A stretch of 64,000 bases of DNA from Acuticoccus kalidii. Its GTDB lineage: Bacteria; Pseudomonadota; Alphaproteobacteria; Rhizobiales; Amorphaceae. Positions 35,475 to 44,580 of this stretch are shown here, piece after piece. The stretch covers positions 62,001 through 126,000 of the forward strand of contig NZ_JAKGCS010000025.1 in NCBI RefSeq assembly GCF_021556395.1, read 5' to 3'. A program made the translations under genes and the position numbers. Each line of letters starts with the position of its first letter. The first letter of the stretch is position 1. The notes below the pieces were generated by a model. That model had not been told where the DNA came from, ran no database searches, and saw only the letters and a program-made list of their open reading frames with translations.

Positions 35475-36419
35475 TCAACGTCCCTCGGCCGGTGCGAGAT
35501 GCGCATGATAGAGCGCCGTCAGGCTCTCGACGGCTTGCGAGACATACGGCTCCCTGTCGTACATGTCGTAATGATCGGCACCTTCGATGACGACGAAATC
35601 CTTGCGATTGCGGGCACGCTCCCAAAGCGACTTGCCGCCTTCATAGGAAAAGGTCGTGCCGAGCTTGCCGCCGACGATGACTTGCAGCGGCTGCACCAGC
35701 AACTCGCCCGCGAGGTGGAACGCGTCATAGCCGACGAGGAGCGCATCGCTGGTGGCGAGGCGCTGATTGGTGCGGTGATCGCTCTGCCCGCGCGCGGTCA
35801 TGTAGAAGTCGATGGCGTTGAGCGTCGACGGATCGTCGATCCCGGCGGCCTTCGCCTCCTCAGGGTTCGGAAGCCATGGCGCCCGCTGGCGCTCCGCGCC
35901 CCGCGCTTCGGCGGTGCGCTGCTCGCCGATCGCCACCAGCAAGCGTTCCACGGCGTCCGCCTCGGGTGACATGCGCCGGAACGCGGTGCCGATATCGTTG
36001 GCGACGACGGTGCCGACGGCCTTGAAGCGGCGCTCGATCATCGCGGCGCCGATCGCATAACCACCCCCGGCGCAGATGCCGAGAAGGCCGATCCGCGCCT
36101 CGTCGATGAAAGGAAGCGTGACGAGGAAATCGACGGCGCTGCGGATGTCCTCGATCCGCGCCGCCGGGCTTTCGAGATCACGTGGCTCGCCGCCGCTCTC
36201 GCCCTGATAAGAGGGATCGAATACGAGGGTGACATATCCCTCCGCGGCGAGCTTTTCCGCATAGATGCCGCCGGCTTGCTCTTTGACGCTGCTGCCGGGT
36301 CCGACGACGACGACCGAAGCGTGACGTGCATTGGCGTCGAACCCCTCCGGGAGGCGGAGGTGGCCGACGAGTTCGTTCTGTTGGCTCGTGAAGGTCACGC
36401 GCTGACGGTCGATCGGCAT
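35475..36419 (-). CDS. Alpha/beta hydrolase, dienelactone hydrolase-like
   Basis: A 314-residue hydrolase. The nucleophile elbow reads GICAG (residues 114-118), with Cys116 where serine hydrolases have Ser, as in dienelactone hydrolases. FDPSYQGESGGEPR precedes it, and the catalytic His is probably in IEGADHYDMYD near the C-terminus. ATG at 36419 follows GGGAG at good spacing. It is the last gene of the long minus-strand detoxification-like run. Substrate unknown. Confidence 0.85.
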   Translation of the reverse strand: MPIDRQRVTFTSQQNELVGHLRLPEGFDANARHASVVVVGPGSSVKEQAGGIYAEKLAAEGYVTLVFDPSYQGESGGEPRDLESPAARIEDIRSAVDFLVTLPFIDEARIGLLGICAGGGYAIGAAMIERRFKAVGTVVANDIGTAFRRMSPEADAVERLLVAIGEQRTAEARGAERQRAPWLPNPEEAKAAGIDDPSTLNAIDFYMTARGQSDHRTNQRLATSDALLVGYDAFHLAGELLVQPLQVIVGGKLGTTFSYEGGKSLWERARNRKDFVVIEGADHYDMYDREPYVSQAVESLTALYHAHLAPAEGR

Positions 36420-36487
36420 GATGTCTCCCATGGTTGGGGCGGGTCCAGGCAATGATCGTGCCGGCAAGGCCTCACGATCCGGCCGTG

Positions 36488-36860
36488 TCACCGGCGAGCG
36501 AAAGGGCGGAGCGCATCAGCCGCCCGCCGGCGCCGGACAGCCACGCCTCGAAACGCATCGGGGGGGACATGGTCCTCGATCGCGAGCTTGCAATCGAGAT
36601 TGGCGACGCCGGTCGGCCCACCAGCGAGGATAGCGGCGGAGGAATAGACGAGATGCTCGAGACCGGCCTCGACCGCGATATCGGCGACCGCCCGCCGCCA
36701 ATGCCGTCGCCGCCGCCGTGTTCGGATCGCGGACCATGGCGCGGACGGGCGCGTTTCGTGCGCGCAGAGCGTTCGCGACGGCGCCGCCTTGCTGGCCGGT
36801 CGCACCGAGGACGAGCGTCGTGCCGACGGTGTCGTTCGGACCGTCTGTCTGTTGCGGCAT
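36488..36860 (-). pseudogene. Remnant of an NmrA-like NAD(P)-binding gene
   Basis: From ATG 36860 the minus strand encodes [19 protein letters not shown] and [21 protein letters not shown], the Rossmann start of NmrA-family proteins. The reading then shifts frame to [20 protein letters not shown] and [15 protein letters not shown], which are the matching later segments. The central 40 or so residues and everything after the IEDHV segment are missing. A whole protein would be about 290 residues, so this is a decayed copy with an internal deletion plus frameshift. It lies between the hydrolase and pirin genes. Confidence 0.75.
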
Positions 36861-36967
36861 CCCGTGTCTGCGAGCCTCCTTGCAACCGATGAGAGGGATG
36901 GATCGCTCACCCGCGCGGACATGGCCGCGCGGGTGCTCGGATCATCGAGGCGCGATCCCGGCGTTCC

Positions 36968-37945
36968 TTACGGGTAGCGCACGCCCCCTTCGGCGCGCAT
37001 GACCTCGCGTGCGGTCTCGGGCAGCGGAATGAACTCCGCCTCGTCGCCGGGAACGGTCTGGAAACGGCCGCGCCGCCATTCCTCCTTGGCCTCTTCGATG
37101 CGCTCGCGCCGGGAGGACACGAAATTCCACCAGATATAACGCGGCCCCTCCATGGGCGCGCCGCCGAACAGCATGAACCGCGCGCCGTGCCCGGTGCCGT
37201 CGTCGCGTGCGATCACCGTCGCGGGGTCGCCGGGGCGCAGCACCAGGAGCTGGCCGGGCTCGAACGTGTCGCCGGCGATCTCGATCGTGCCGCTGATGGT
37301 GTAGAGGGCACGCTCTTCGGTGTTCGCCTCGATGGGGGCGCGGGAGCCGGGGGCGAGCTCGATGTCGGCATAGAGCGTGTCGGAGGCGGTGACGAGCGGC
37401 GAGCGCGCGCCGAAGGCGGATCCGGCGATCAGCCGCGCGGAGAACCCCTCCGCCTCGACGATCGGGAGGGATTCGGCGCCGTGGTGCATGAAGGCCGGAT
37501 CGGATTCCTCCTCGTGCTGGGGCAGCGCCATCCAGGTCTGGATGCCGAAAAGGCGCTGTCCGGTGCTCTTGCGCTCCGCCGCCGTCCGCTCCGAGTGCAC
37601 GATGCCTCGGCCCGCCTTCATCCAGTTCACCGCGCCGGGTTCGATCGCGAGCTCGGTGCCGAGGGAGTCGCGGTGCAGGATCTGCCCCTCGAACAGGTAG
37701 GTCAGCGTCGACAGGTTGATGTGCGGATGGGGCCGCACATCAATGCCTTGATCGGTCAGGAATTCGGCGGGCCCCATCTGGTCGAAGAAGATGAAGGGGC
37801 CGACCATCTGCCGCTTGGTGGAGGGAAGCGCGCGGCGCACCGTCATCTCGCCGAGATCGACGGCACGCGGCACGATCAGAGTTTCCACGGCGTCGACCGA
37901 GGCGGCGTCACCGGGCGTGGGATCGGGGCAGGGGGACCAACTCAT
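36968..37945 (-). CDS. Pirin family protein
   Basis: A 325-residue bicupin. The N-terminal cupin contains GPFIFFDQMGPAEF, DVRPHPHINLSTLTYLFEGQ (two His of the iron site) and VNWMKAGRGIVHSERT; the C-terminal cupin contains ERALYTISGTIEIAG. Pirins bind Fe(II) and some act as quercetinases or redox sensors. A GAGAGG site 8 bases upstream serves ATG 37945. Its presence with the VOC dioxygenase and hydrolases suggests aromatic or quinone handling. Confidence 0.93.
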   Translation of the reverse strand: MSWSPCPDPTPGDAASVDAVETLIVPRAVDLGEMTVRRALPSTKRQMVGPFIFFDQMGPAEFLTDQGIDVRPHPHINLSTLTYLFEGQILHRDSLGTELAIEPGAVNWMKAGRGIVHSERTAAERKSTGQRLFGIQTWMALPQHEEESDPAFMHHGAESLPIVEAEGFSARLIAGSAFGARSPLVTASDTLYADIELAPGSRAPIEANTEERALYTISGTIEIAGDTFEPGQLLVLRPGDPATVIARDDGTGHGARFMLFGGAPMEGPRYIWWNFVSSRRERIEEAKEEWRRGRFQTVPGDEAEFIPLPETAREVMRAEGGVRYP

Positions 37946-38068
37946 GGGTTCAACCTCTCATCGTGGCTTTGCGGAACGGTCACGGCGCGCGGCTCCCGCA
38001 CGGCGCACGCTCCACATTCGGGCAGGTTAGGCCGATCGGACCACCCGTTGATCTCGGCTCCGGCGCAT

Positions 38069-38090
38069 AAAAAGGCGGCCCTTGGCCGCT
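38069..38090 (-). terminator. Rho-independent terminator of the VOC dioxygenase gene
   Basis: A 6-base stem (GCGGCC at 38075-38080, GGCCGC at 38084-38089) with loop CTT, followed on the minus strand by five T (A at 38069-38073). It lies about 10 bases after the stop at 38100 and separates the VOC-MFS-adaptor genes from pirin. Confidence 0.8.
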
Positions 38091-38099
38091 GTGGCAGCC

Positions 38100-39050
38100 T
38101 CACGCCGTCTCGTCGGCGCGCGGCGCGGTGAGGGGCGGCAATATGCGCTCGATCGACGAGCGGCGGGATTCGTATTGCGGCGGCAGCTTGAGGGCCTCGC
38201 CGAGATGGGCCTCGTCCTCGTCGAGGGTGAAGCCCGGCGGATCGGTGGCGACCTCGAAGAGGACGCCGCCGGGCTCGCGGAAATAGATCGAATCGAAATA
38301 TTGCCGGTCGATCACCGGCGTGACCTGATGACCCGCGGCGAGGAGCGCCTCGCGCCAGGCGAGCTGATCCTCTCGTGTCCGGGCGCGAAAGGCGACGTGG
38401 TGGTAGGTTCCGGCTCCCTGTTCGCCATAGGCCGACGCGCTAGCGTGAACGAGGTCGACCGAGGCATAGCCGTCAGCGGCGAACCGCAGCCTTTCGCCGT
38501 CGCCGTCCGCCTCGCTGCCCGCCATGCTCATGCCGAACAGATCGGTGAGGAGGCGGGCGGTTCGCTCGGGGTTCGCAAGCCCCAGCGTTACGGAATGGAA
38601 AGCGCCGATCTGAGGGGCGGGCCCCGCCGGCACCGTGGTCACGGACGCGACGTCGCCCTCGATCAGCTCGATGCGCATCCCGTCGGGGTCGCTGAGCCCG
38701 ATCATGCGCGCGCCGAACCGCTCGTGCGGGCCGTCAATGGCGACGTTCGCCTCGGCGAGCGCTGTCATCCACGCATCGAGGGCGCCCGGCGGGACCGCGT
38801 AGGCCACCGCGCTCGCCATCCCGGGTCCGGCGCGGCCCGGTCCCGCATCGGCGAACGGGAAGAAGGTGAGGACGGTGCCCGGCGATCCGACCCGGTCGGC
38901 ATAATAGAGGTGATAGGTGCCCGGATCGTCGAAGTTTACGGTCTTCTTTACGAGGCGCTGGCGGAGCACGCCCGTATAGAAGCGCAGATTGGCCTGCGGG
39001 CTGCCGCAGATGGACGTCACGTGGTGAAGTCCGGGGATCGGCTTGTCCAT
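38100..39050 (-). CDS. Ring-cleaving dioxygenase of the VOC (glyoxalase) family
   Basis: A 316-residue two-module VOC protein beginning MDKPIPGLHHVTSICGSPQANLRFYTG, with a metal His in LHHVTS, a second in IGAFHSVTLGL and a third in GTYHHVAFRAR. It resembles the MhqO/LinE-like proteins annotated as ring-cleaving dioxygenases, which use Fe(II) to open hydroquinones or catechols. ATG at 39050 is preceded by AAGGAC at proper spacing. It follows the MFS gene by about 40 bases and ends at a clear terminator. Confidence 0.88.
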   Translation of the reverse strand: MDKPIPGLHHVTSICGSPQANLRFYTGVLRQRLVKKTVNFDDPGTYHLYYADRVGSPGTVLTFFPFADAGPGRAGPGMASAVAYAVPPGALDAWMTALAEANVAIDGPHERFGARMIGLSDPDGMRIELIEGDVASVTTVPAGPAPQIGAFHSVTLGLANPERTARLLTDLFGMSMAGSEADGDGERLRFAADGYASVDLVHASASAYGEQGAGTYHHVAFRARTREDQLAWREALLAAGHQVTPVIDRQYFDSIYFREPGGVLFEVATDPPGFTLDEDEAHLGEALKLPPQYESRRSSIERILPPLTAPRADETA

Positions 39051-39092
39051 GCTCGTGTCCTTGCGCGTGGGTTGAGGGAGCGGCATTGTTCG

Positions 39093-40724
39093 TCAGGATG
39101 TCCCGTCGCGCCATAGGGGGCGCGTCGCGGCGGGAGCGAGAAGGTGACGCACGCGCGGCGGCTCGGCGCCGCGATGGTGGGCGCGGGCGAGCGCCTCCGT
39201 GTCGGCCTCGGCGTGGCTGACGCGCGCGTGTTGGCGTTGGTGCTCCAACCACGAGCCATGGCGGAAGGTCTCGAGCCACAGATGCGGCGCGGCGACGTCC
39301 TGGTGCAGCGACCAGCCGATCGCGCCATGGCGGCGCCGCTCCTCGCGGACCTCTGCCATTGCAGCCACGAACGCGGGGGCATCGTCCGGGTCGACATCAT
39401 ATTCCACGGTGACGAGGACCGGGCCGCGGTCCGGCTCCACGCTGTCGGAAACGATCGGCTCCGGCCAGTGCGCCGAGGCGGTGTGATCGACCTGCGCGCC
39501 CTGCATCAGCTTGAAGCGCCATGTCAGCGGGATCGCGATCACCGCCCCGGCGGCGGCGGCGAGCAGCGCCATTGAAATGCCGGCGGCGTTCGCCACCTGG
39601 CCCCAGGCGAGACTTCCGACCGTCATCGATCCGAAAAACACAGTGATGAAGACGGAGAGGCCCCGCGCGCGCACCCAATCCGGCAAGGCGGTCTGCGCCG
39701 AGACGTTGAGGTTGGCGAGCACCGCGATCCACGACGCACCGGCGACCAGCGAGGCGGCGATCGCCGCCGCCGGCTCGTGCACGAGGGCGAAGACGACGAG
39801 CGTCGCCGCCATGCCGAGCGTTCCGGCGGCGACGAGCCCGTCGGCGCCGAGGCGCGCCTTGAGACGCGGCATCACCAGCGCCCCGGCGACCGCTCCCGCG
39901 CCGGCGGCTCCCATCAGGCTGCCATAGAGCCCCGGCCCGCCATCGAGCACGAAGCGCGCAACGAGGGGGAGCATTGCCCAATAGGCGCTCGCAAACAGGA
40001 AGAAGGCGGCGGCCCGCACGAGGGTCGCCTTCAGCGCGCGGCTCGCGAACGCAAAGCGCAGACCGCCGACGAGTGCGCCGCCGAGCCGTTCGCGCGGCAG
40101 CATGTTCTCCGCCCGTGGCGGTGGCCGCCACCACAGGAGCGCCACCACGATCCCCGCATAAGAGACCGCGTTCGCCGCGAACGGGGCGGCGACACCGGCC
40201 GCGACGATGAGGACGCCGGCCATCGCCGGCCCGATGGCACGCGCCGCGTTGATGCCCATCGAGTTGAGCGCGATCGCCGACGTCAGCGCCTCGCGCGGGA
40301 CGAGCTGCGGAACGATCGCCTGCCATGCCGGCGCGATGAAGGCCGCGCCGGTCCCGAACGCGAAAGTGAAGGCGAGGAGTAGGGCGGGGGTCATCACGCC
40401 GGACGCGGTGAGGGTGGCGAGCGCCACCGCCGCCCCGGCGAGCGCGATGTTCACGACAAGGATGAGCTTGCGCCGGTCGACGATATCGGCGACCGCGCCG
40501 GCAAAGAGCGCGAAGAGGAACATCGGCAACGTGGTGGACGCCTGCACAGCGGCGACCACCAGCGGCGAGGGCGACAGCTCCGTCATGAGCCAGGCCGCGC
40601 CGACATCGTGCATCCACGTGCCGACATTGGAGGCGACGGTCGCGATCCACAAAACGGTGAAGGCGACGTGGCCGAACGGGGCGAACGCACCCGGCGCCGC
40701 GCTCGGTCGGGCTGTCACGGTCAT
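39093..40724 (-). CDS. MFS transporter (EntS/MFS_3 type) with C-terminal ABM-like domain
   Basis: A 543-residue protein. The first 405 or so residues form a 12-helix major facilitator of the enterobactin-exporter type (FTVLWIATVASNVGTWMHDV at the start, LPMFLFALFAGAVADIVDRR between helices 2 and 3). The last 110 residues form a soluble domain (PVLVTVEYDVDPDDAPAFVA, GAIGWSLHQDVAAPHLWLET) like small antibiotic-biosynthesis-monooxygenase or NIPSNAP folds. This fusion is known in the MFS_3 group. ATG overlaps the adaptor stop by four bases, an uncommon pairing of an MFS with an HlyD-type adaptor. Confidence 0.9.
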   Translation of the reverse strand: MTVTARPSAAPGAFAPFGHVAFTVLWIATVASNVGTWMHDVGAAWLMTELSPSPLVVAAVQASTTLPMFLFALFAGAVADIVDRRKLILVVNIALAGAAVALATLTASGVMTPALLLAFTFAFGTGAAFIAPAWQAIVPQLVPREALTSAIALNSMGINAARAIGPAMAGVLIVAAGVAAPFAANAVSYAGIVVALLWWRPPPRAENMLPRERLGGALVGGLRFAFASRALKATLVRAAAFFLFASAYWAMLPLVARFVLDGGPGLYGSLMGAAGAGAVAGALVMPRLKARLGADGLVAAGTLGMAATLVVFALVHEPAAAIAASLVAGASWIAVLANLNVSAQTALPDWVRARGLSVFITVFFGSMTVGSLAWGQVANAAGISMALLAAAAGAVIAIPLTWRFKLMQGAQVDHTASAHWPEPIVSDSVEPDRGPVLVTVEYDVDPDDAPAFVAAMAEVREERRRHGAIGWSLHQDVAAPHLWLETFRHGSWLEHQRQHARVSHAEADTEALARAHHRGAEPPRVRHLLAPAATRPLWRDGTS

Positions 40725-41695
40725 GGCAAAGTCTCTTCCGGGATCGAGGCGTGAACGGTGACGGCAAGGCCCGGCACGAGCGTCCGGTTGGGGTTCGCGA
40801 AGAGGCCCCAGACCGTCAGCGCGTCGGTCGACGGATCGATCGCGGCGCTCTCGAACAGCGGACGGCCGGCATGGGGATAGCGGGCGCCGGAGGGCAGTGT
40901 GATGTCGAGTCGGATGCGCTCGAACAGTTCGGCGGGATCGGCGGCGCCGGCGAGAGCGAGGGCGCGGGTCCGGTCGGCATAGGGGACGCGGTAGGCAACG
41001 CGGATCGGGTCGAGCACGACGATCTCGGCGAGCGCGGTCCCGGCCTTCGCCTCCACGAAGGCGCCTTCGGTCACACGCGGCGGCGAAATGGCGCCGTCGA
41101 TCGGGGCGGACACCTGGGTGCGGCTCAGCGCGAGGGCGGCCGCGTCCTCTTCGGCGCGGCGCTTGTCGCGCAGGGCGAGGGCGGTGTCGCGTGCCACCTC
41201 GGCCCGGAGCGTCGCCACGCGCGAGCCGGTGCCGCGGGAGAGGAGTTGCGTCTGCCGCGCCGCATCGTCCTCGGCGAGGCGAAGCACCGCTTCGGCCTCA
41301 GCGAGCGCGGCCTTGGCGGCGCGCAGCGCAATCTCGAACTCCGCCGGATCGATCAGCGCGAGGATATCGCCGGCGGCGACGTCCTCGCCCCCCGAAAAGC
41401 GCAGATCCTCGACGACGCCATTCACGTGGTTCGCGACCACCACGGTGCGCGAGGGCACCACCGTGCCCTCGAAGGCGAGAACGCGCGGCGCGGCGTCGGC
41501 CGCCGCCCCGTCGATCAGCGCCGCCACCGAAACGGCGGCAAAGGCAAGGCGCACGGTTGCCGGCCGCGAGCGGAGGTTACGAGCGCTCCCGGCTTCGACG
41601 CTCCGGGCGAAAGCCGGCGTATCCGGCGGGCGGATCGAGGGCGGGCGCGGCGGACCTCGTCGTTCGGAACGCCTCGGGCATTCTGTCGTGGTCAT
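40721..41695 (-). CDS. HlyD/RND-type periplasmic adaptor
   Basis: A membrane-fusion adaptor of up to 324 residues. The lipoyl halves are VVVANHVNGVVEDLRFSGGE and APIDGAISPPRVTEGAFVEA, separated by an Ala/Arg/Glu-rich helical hairpin (about residues 110-180). ATG at 41695 is backed by AGGAG 5 bases upstream. However, a GTG at 41554 would give a cleaner signal peptide (RLAFAAVSVAALIDGAAADA), so the first 47 residues may not be real. It lies between the amidohydrolase gene and the MFS gene, and is short of a classical C-terminal domain. Confidence 0.85.
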   Translation of the reverse strand: MTTTECPRRSERRGPPRPPSIRPPDTPAFARSVEAGSARNLRSRPATVRLAFAAVSVAALIDGAAADAAPRVLAFEGTVVPSRTVVVANHVNGVVEDLRFSGGEDVAAGDILALIDPAEFEIALRAAKAALAEAEAVLRLAEDDAARQTQLLSRGTGSRVATLRAEVARDTALALRDKRRAEEDAAALALSRTQVSAPIDGAISPPRVTEGAFVEAKAGTALAEIVVLDPIRVAYRVPYADRTRALALAGAADPAELFERIRLDITLPSGARYPHAGRPLFESAAIDPSTDALTVWGLFANPNRTLVPGLAVTVHASIPEETLP

Positions 41696-41712
41696 GATGC
41701 TCCTGTTCGGCC

Positions 41713-43647
41713 TCATACCGCAAAGCAGGAGCAGCCGAGCGCGCCCCAGAACGAATTGAGGTCGGCGGCCGGAATCGGCTTCGTCCAGGCGATGTGGCGG
41801 TGGCCGTGGAGGCCGCAATGATTGGTGCAGCCGTCATGGCAGGCGCGTTCCAGCGCCATTTGCGGCCGCTGCGCCGGGGAGGGAATGTCTCGCACCGGCG
41901 ACCAGTCGGGCATCGCCGCGGGCAGCGGCGGGGCAAGGCCGGCAAAGTCGCCGTCCCCGTGGACCACGCGGCCGTCGACCATGGTGAGGACGCTTGCGAT
42001 CGAACGGATCTCTTCGGCCGGAACGCGCATATAGTCGGCCGAGAGGATTGCGAGGTCGGCGTACATGCCGGGCGCGAGCGTGCCCTTCACCGTCTCTTCG
42101 CCGGAGAACCAGGCCGAGCCGTGGGTCCACAGGCGAAGCGCTTCCTCGCGCGGGAGGACGTTGTCCTCGCCATAAAGCGGCAGGCCGCCGAGCGTCTTGC
42201 CGGTGGCGAGCCAGTAGAGCGCCACCCACGGATCATAGCTTGCGACCCGCGTCGCGTCGGTCCCCGCCCCGACGGGGACGCCCATCGACAGCATCCGGCC
42301 GATCGGTGGCGTCGCCTCGGCAGCCTCGGCGCCGTAGCGGTCGACGAAATATTCGCCCTGGAAGGCCATGCGGTGCTGGATGGCGATGCCGCCGCCGAGG
42401 GCACGGATCCGCTCGATATTCTTCGGCGTGATCGTCTCGGCATGGTCGATGATGAAGCGCGCCTCAAAGGGTTGGCGCTGGTTCACCCGCTCGAACACGG
42501 TGAGGAAGCGGTCGATCGATTCGTCATAGGTCGCATGGATGCGGAACGGCCAGCGGCGTTCGGCGAGGAGCTCCACCACGCGCTCGAGTTCGGTCTCCAT
42601 CACGGGGCCGAGTTCGGGCCGCGGCTCCAAAAAGTTCTCGAAATCCGCCGCCGACCAGGTGAGGTTCTCGCCGGCGCCGTTCATGCGCAGCATCGCATCC
42701 CCGGCGCCGGGCTCGGTCATCTCCACCCAGCGCTCGTAATCGGTCAGCTCCTCGCCGGCGGTCTGGGCGAAGAGGTTGTAGGCGATCCGCACGGTGAGGT
42801 CGCCGGCCGCGTGCAGCTCGTCGATGACGTCGTAGTCGTCGGGATAATTCTGGCCCCCGCCGCCGGCATCGATCACCGAGGTGATGCCGAGCCGGTTCAT
42901 CTCGCGCATATAATGGCGGGTGGAGTTGACGGCGTATTCGCGCGGCAGCTTCGGCCCACGCGACAGCGTCGAATAGAGAATGAGCGCGGAGGGCTTGGCG
43001 ATCAGCATGCCGGTCGGGTTGCCGGCCGCGTCCTTCTCGATCACGCCGCCCGGCGGGTTCGGCGTATCGCGGTCGATCCCGAGCACGGTGAGCGCGGCGC
43101 GGTTGAGGAGCGCGCGGGCATAAAGGTGCAGGATGAAGACCGGCGTGTCCGGCGCCGCGGCGTTGATCTCCTCGAGGGTCGGCATCCGCCGCTCGGCGAA
43201 CTGGAATTCCGACCAGCCGCCCACCACGCGCACCCATTGGGGGGCGGGGGTGCGGATGGCCTGTTCGCGCAGGAGGCGCAGCGCGTCGGCGACGGAGGGC
43301 ACGTTCTCCCACCGCAGCTCCATATTGTAGTTGAGCCCGCCGCGAATGAGGTGGGTGTGGCTGTCATTGAGGCCCGGAATGACGCGCCGGCCGCCCGCAT
43401 CGATCACGCGGTCGATCGGGCCGGCGGCCTCTCGCACCGCCGCCTCCGTCCCGGTGGCGAGGATGCGGCCGTCACGAACCGCCAGCGCGTCCGCCTCGGG
43501 CGCCGCGGGGTCGAGCGTCGTGATGCGGGCATTGTGGATGAGCGTCGTCATGGCGGGGTCCGTCTGGGATCGGGCGAGGCGTGGCATGGCGGCGAGGCCG
43601 GCGAGCGCGCTGCTCGCCTTCATGACGGTGCGTCGTGTGAAGGACAT
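41713..43647 (-). CDS. Amidohydrolase family protein (YtcJ-like), Tat-exported
   Basis: A 644-residue metal-dependent hydrolase. The N-terminus MSFTRRTVMKASSALAGLAA looks like a Tat signal with twin Arg at 5-6. The amidohydrolase core has VIPGLNDSHTHLIRGG (metal HxH), FIIDHAETITPKN and GAGTDATRVASYDPW. The last 45 residues form a Cys/His-rich tail (ERACHDGCTNHCGLHGHRH, then FWGALGCSCFAV), which I recall as a recurrent ending in a subgroup of these proteins. Substrate unknown. It lies in the LysR-headed minus-strand run. Confidence 0.9.
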   Translation of the reverse strand: MSFTRRTVMKASSALAGLAAMPRLARSQTDPAMTTLIHNARITTLDPAAPEADALAVRDGRILATGTEAAVREAAGPIDRVIDAGGRRVIPGLNDSHTHLIRGGLNYNMELRWENVPSVADALRLLREQAIRTPAPQWVRVVGGWSEFQFAERRMPTLEEINAAAPDTPVFILHLYARALLNRAALTVLGIDRDTPNPPGGVIEKDAAGNPTGMLIAKPSALILYSTLSRGPKLPREYAVNSTRHYMREMNRLGITSVIDAGGGGQNYPDDYDVIDELHAAGDLTVRIAYNLFAQTAGEELTDYERWVEMTEPGAGDAMLRMNGAGENLTWSAADFENFLEPRPELGPVMETELERVVELLAERRWPFRIHATYDESIDRFLTVFERVNQRQPFEARFIIDHAETITPKNIERIRALGGGIAIQHRMAFQGEYFVDRYGAEAAEATPPIGRMLSMGVPVGAGTDATRVASYDPWVALYWLATGKTLGGLPLYGEDNVLPREEALRLWTHGSAWFSGEETVKGTLAPGMYADLAILSADYMRVPAEEIRSIASVLTMVDGRVVHGDGDFAGLAPPLPAAMPDWSPVRDIPSPAQRPQMALERACHDGCTNHCGLHGHRHIAWTKPIPAADLNSFWGALGCSCFAV

Positions 43648-43804
43648 GGATGAATTCCTGTGTGTTCACGCGGGTCCGGTCGGGCGCGCCGCGGCGGTCG
43701 CTTCGCGAGCCGCGGCGCGTATCGGGGCAAAGGCGGCGCGATCGGGGGGCGCGCTCGGCGATCGAGGCGGCGCGAGCGGCGCGGATCGCCGCGGCGGCGC
43801 CGGC
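43648..43804. other. Intergenic region, 157 bases
   Basis: Very GC-rich with repeated GGCGGCGCG-like units and no clear gene. It separates the hydrolase and amidohydrolase genes of the same strand. Confidence 0.4.
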
Positions 43805-44503
43805 TTACTCGGCGGCCGTGACGGCGGCGGGAATGGCGGCCTGGCGCGGCCCATGGGCGACGCGCTCGGGCGCGCCATGGACCATCGTATAGGCGTAGTC
43901 GATACCCATGCCGTAGGCGCCGGAGTGCTCCTTCGCGATGCCGATGACGCCGTCATAGGTCTCCCGGCGCGCCCAATCGCGCTGCCATTCGAGGAGCACC
44001 TGCTGCCACGTCACCGGGACGACGCCGGCCTGCACCATGCGGTCCATCGCATATTGGTGCGCCTCCGCGGAGGTTCCGCCGGAGGCGTCGGCGACCATGT
44101 AGATTTCGTAGCCGCCCTCCAGCATCGCGCCGAGCGCGAAGGTGGTGTTGCAGACTTCCGTCCAGAGGCCCGAGACGACCACTTTCTTGCGGCCCGCCGC
44201 CGCCAGTGAATCGCGCACCTTCTGGTCGTCCCAGGAGTTCATCGAGGTGCGTTCCAGCAACGGATGCTCGGGGAAGACCGCGAGGAGCTCGGGATAGGTG
44301 TGGCCGGAAAAGCTGTCGGTCTCGACGGTGGTGAGCGTCACCGGGACGGCGAAGAGCTTTGCCGCCTTCGCCAGTGCGACGGTGTTGTTCTTGAGGGTCT
44401 GCCGGTCGATCGACTGGACGCCGAAGGCCATCTGCGGCTGATGATCGATGAAGATCATCTGGCTGTTCTGCGGGGTGAGCTGTTCGAGTTTCGGATCGTG
44501 CAT
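43805..44503 (-). CDS. Isochorismatase-like hydrolase (YcaC-type)
   Basis: A 232-residue cysteine hydrolase. Catalytic Asp20 is in QMIFIDHQPQM, the nucleophile Cys118 in SGLWTEVCNTT, and the cis-peptide region follows the Lys pair in GRKKVVVSGL. The fold matches YcaC and related hydrolases rather than true isochorismatase. The tail after about residue 190 (YDGVIGIAKEHSGAYGMGID) is typical of this subgroup. Natural substrates of YcaC-like proteins are unknown. It is co-directional with the amidohydrolase and glutamine amidotransferase-like genes. Confidence 0.9.
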   Translation of the reverse strand: MHDPKLEQLTPQNSQMIFIDHQPQMAFGVQSIDRQTLKNNTVALAKAAKLFAVPVTLTTVETDSFSGHTYPELLAVFPEHPLLERTSMNSWDDQKVRDSLAAAGRKKVVVSGLWTEVCNTTFALGAMLEGGYEIYMVADASGGTSAEAHQYAMDRMVQAGVVPVTWQQVLLEWQRDWARRETYDGVIGIAKEHSGAYGMGIDYAYTMVHGAPERVAHGPRQAAIPAAVTAAE

Positions 44504-44580
44504 GGTTTGCTCGTCACTCAAAGGTTCGGGGGGCTGAACGGAGGGGCCGGCCGGCATGACCGGCGCGCCGGGCGGCCTCG

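Noticed and set aside
43648..43804. GGCGGCGCG-rich segment as a possible REP-like element
   Set aside because: There is no consistent repeat unit or hairpin, and the high local GC accounts for it.
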